Source of the DNA: Varroa destructor
Taxonomy: Eukaryota > Arthropoda > Arachnida > Mesostigmata > Varroidae
Reading direction: 5' to 3'
DNA: 64,000 bases
NCBI RefSeq assembly: GCF_002443255.2
Contig: NW_019211456.1
Span: 20,631,557-20,695,556, forward strand
Below the pieces are notes generated by a model. The model did no database searches and was not told where the DNA came from. It saw only the letters and a program-made list of their open reading frames with translations. A program made the translations under genes and the position numbers. This document shows, piece after piece, positions 63,537-64,000 of the stretch (its first letter is position 1; every line of letters begins with the position of its first letter).

Positions 63537-63598
63537 CTCCCTATGATAATCAAGTAATCGTTTGCCTTCTAAAGCCTTCTGTAGTAGCAGAGTTCCTT
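63537..63598 (-). CDS. Candidate short exon, unknown product
   Basis: On the minus strand a weak acceptor (TTCTATGAACAG) precedes 63598. Twenty codons, GTLLLQKALEGKRLLDYHRE, follow up to a GTACGT donor. The peptide looks like a helical coding segment and the frame is closed upstream by a TGA, as an exon border would require. It lies downstream of the last exon of the right-edge gene, so it would belong to another gene, possibly the 5' part of the hydratase-like one, but its phase does not connect directly. Confidence 0.2.
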
Positions 63599-63873
63599 CT
63601 GTTCATAGAACGAACTTGCACGATTAGTAAGTAGCATAACTAATGAATAAAAATTCTGGTGAAACAAAGGTTGGCTCATCGGGATCTATCGTAAACTTCT
63701 GGCAGCCGCTCGAAGACCTACTTCTGTCACAACCATCAATAGTCGCCAAAAACATTGGCGCTTTTTAGTAGACCTTCAATTCGACTTTGAAGTCAATTGT
63801 AGAACTGACTCCTACGAAAAAAGCCGATTACTCTCAACAACAATTCTCAGAGTTGATATAAAAGAAATATGTT

Positions 63874-64000
63874 TTATTGAGATGCGCCAACTGCAAATCG
63901 TTTAGCACGTGTTTCAAAGCGAAGCATTGTTTTTTGAACTTCATGTAATCGATTCAGACCTTTCCTTTGCACAAATACACGTACGAGTGATTCATAAACA
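63874..64000 (-). CDS. Last coding exon of a gene extending beyond the window, unknown product
   Basis: From the right edge a minus-strand frame is open for 41 codons and ends TAA at 63874-63876. The product ends RVFVQRKGLNRLHEVQKT, then MLRFETRAKRFAVGASQ: a charged, amphipathic helix-like C-terminus. The stop codon lies inside an AATAAA hexamer (63873-63878), which would allow a very short 3' UTR. The regular heptad-like spacing of Leu, Val and Met suggests a coiled coil or helical bundle, but I do not recognise the family with confidence. The 5' side is cut by the window, so no start or splice acceptor can be given. Coding status is supported by the sequence character and the open frame in AT-rich surroundings. 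Confidence 0.5.
   Translation of the reverse strand, partial: VYESLVRVFVQRKGLNRLHEVQKTMLRFETRAKRFAVGASQ

Overview
This is eukaryotic nuclear DNA: AT-rich, mostly non-coding, with split genes (GT..AG introns of about 200-550 bp in the one gene that can be followed), AATAAA signals, a class II nuclear tRNA-Leu and decayed Tc1/mariner transposons. The recognisable proteins (NAC-alpha, a tetraspanin, a crotonase-family enzyme) point to an animal. The gene style, the mariner relics and the CAAAATG-type start context suggest an arthropod; a chelicerate or mite is only a guess. Nothing here looks bacterial or viral.

Layout. 1-7 kb: AT-rich, with one possible small plus-strand gene whose two exons join in phase (2301-2347 and 3157 onward). 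7.4-10.9 kb: the most GC- and CpG-rich part, with a GCA triplet run and several possible first exons; it looks like promoter/5' UTR territory, but the gene cannot be named. 11-25 kb: a long gene-poor stretch with a possible terminal exon at 15561-15653 and an inverted repeat near 21.2 kb. 24965-25612 (-): an intact, intronless tetraspanin. 26.7-27.5 kb (+): a well-bordered orphan exon. 30.4 kb (-): a possible terminal exon. 31366-32190 (-): an intact, intronless NAC-alpha gene. 33121-33204 (+): tRNA-Leu(CAG). 33-42 kb: gene-poor, with one candidate exon at 37901-38050. 42.2-43.1 kb (-): a heavily decayed mariner. 46.8 kb (-): an acidic terminal exon. 51.3-52.3 kb (-): a mariner remnant abutting a Tc1-like remnant. 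56096-58837 (-): six exons of a crotonase-family enoyl-CoA hydratase gene, the best multi-exon gene here, with a 7-C run that breaks frame in its most 5' visible exon. 63874-64000 (-): the last coding exon of a gene that continues beyond the window.

The genes do not form a pathway. NAC-alpha is a ribosome-associated chaperone, the tetraspanin a membrane organiser, and the hydratase-like protein probably acts in acyl-CoA metabolism; they look like independent neighbours. I did not find a convincing undescribed system. The most useful leads are the splice-consistent orphan exons, the hydratase frameshift, and the two mariner relics. All exon calls were made by eye and lack transcript support.
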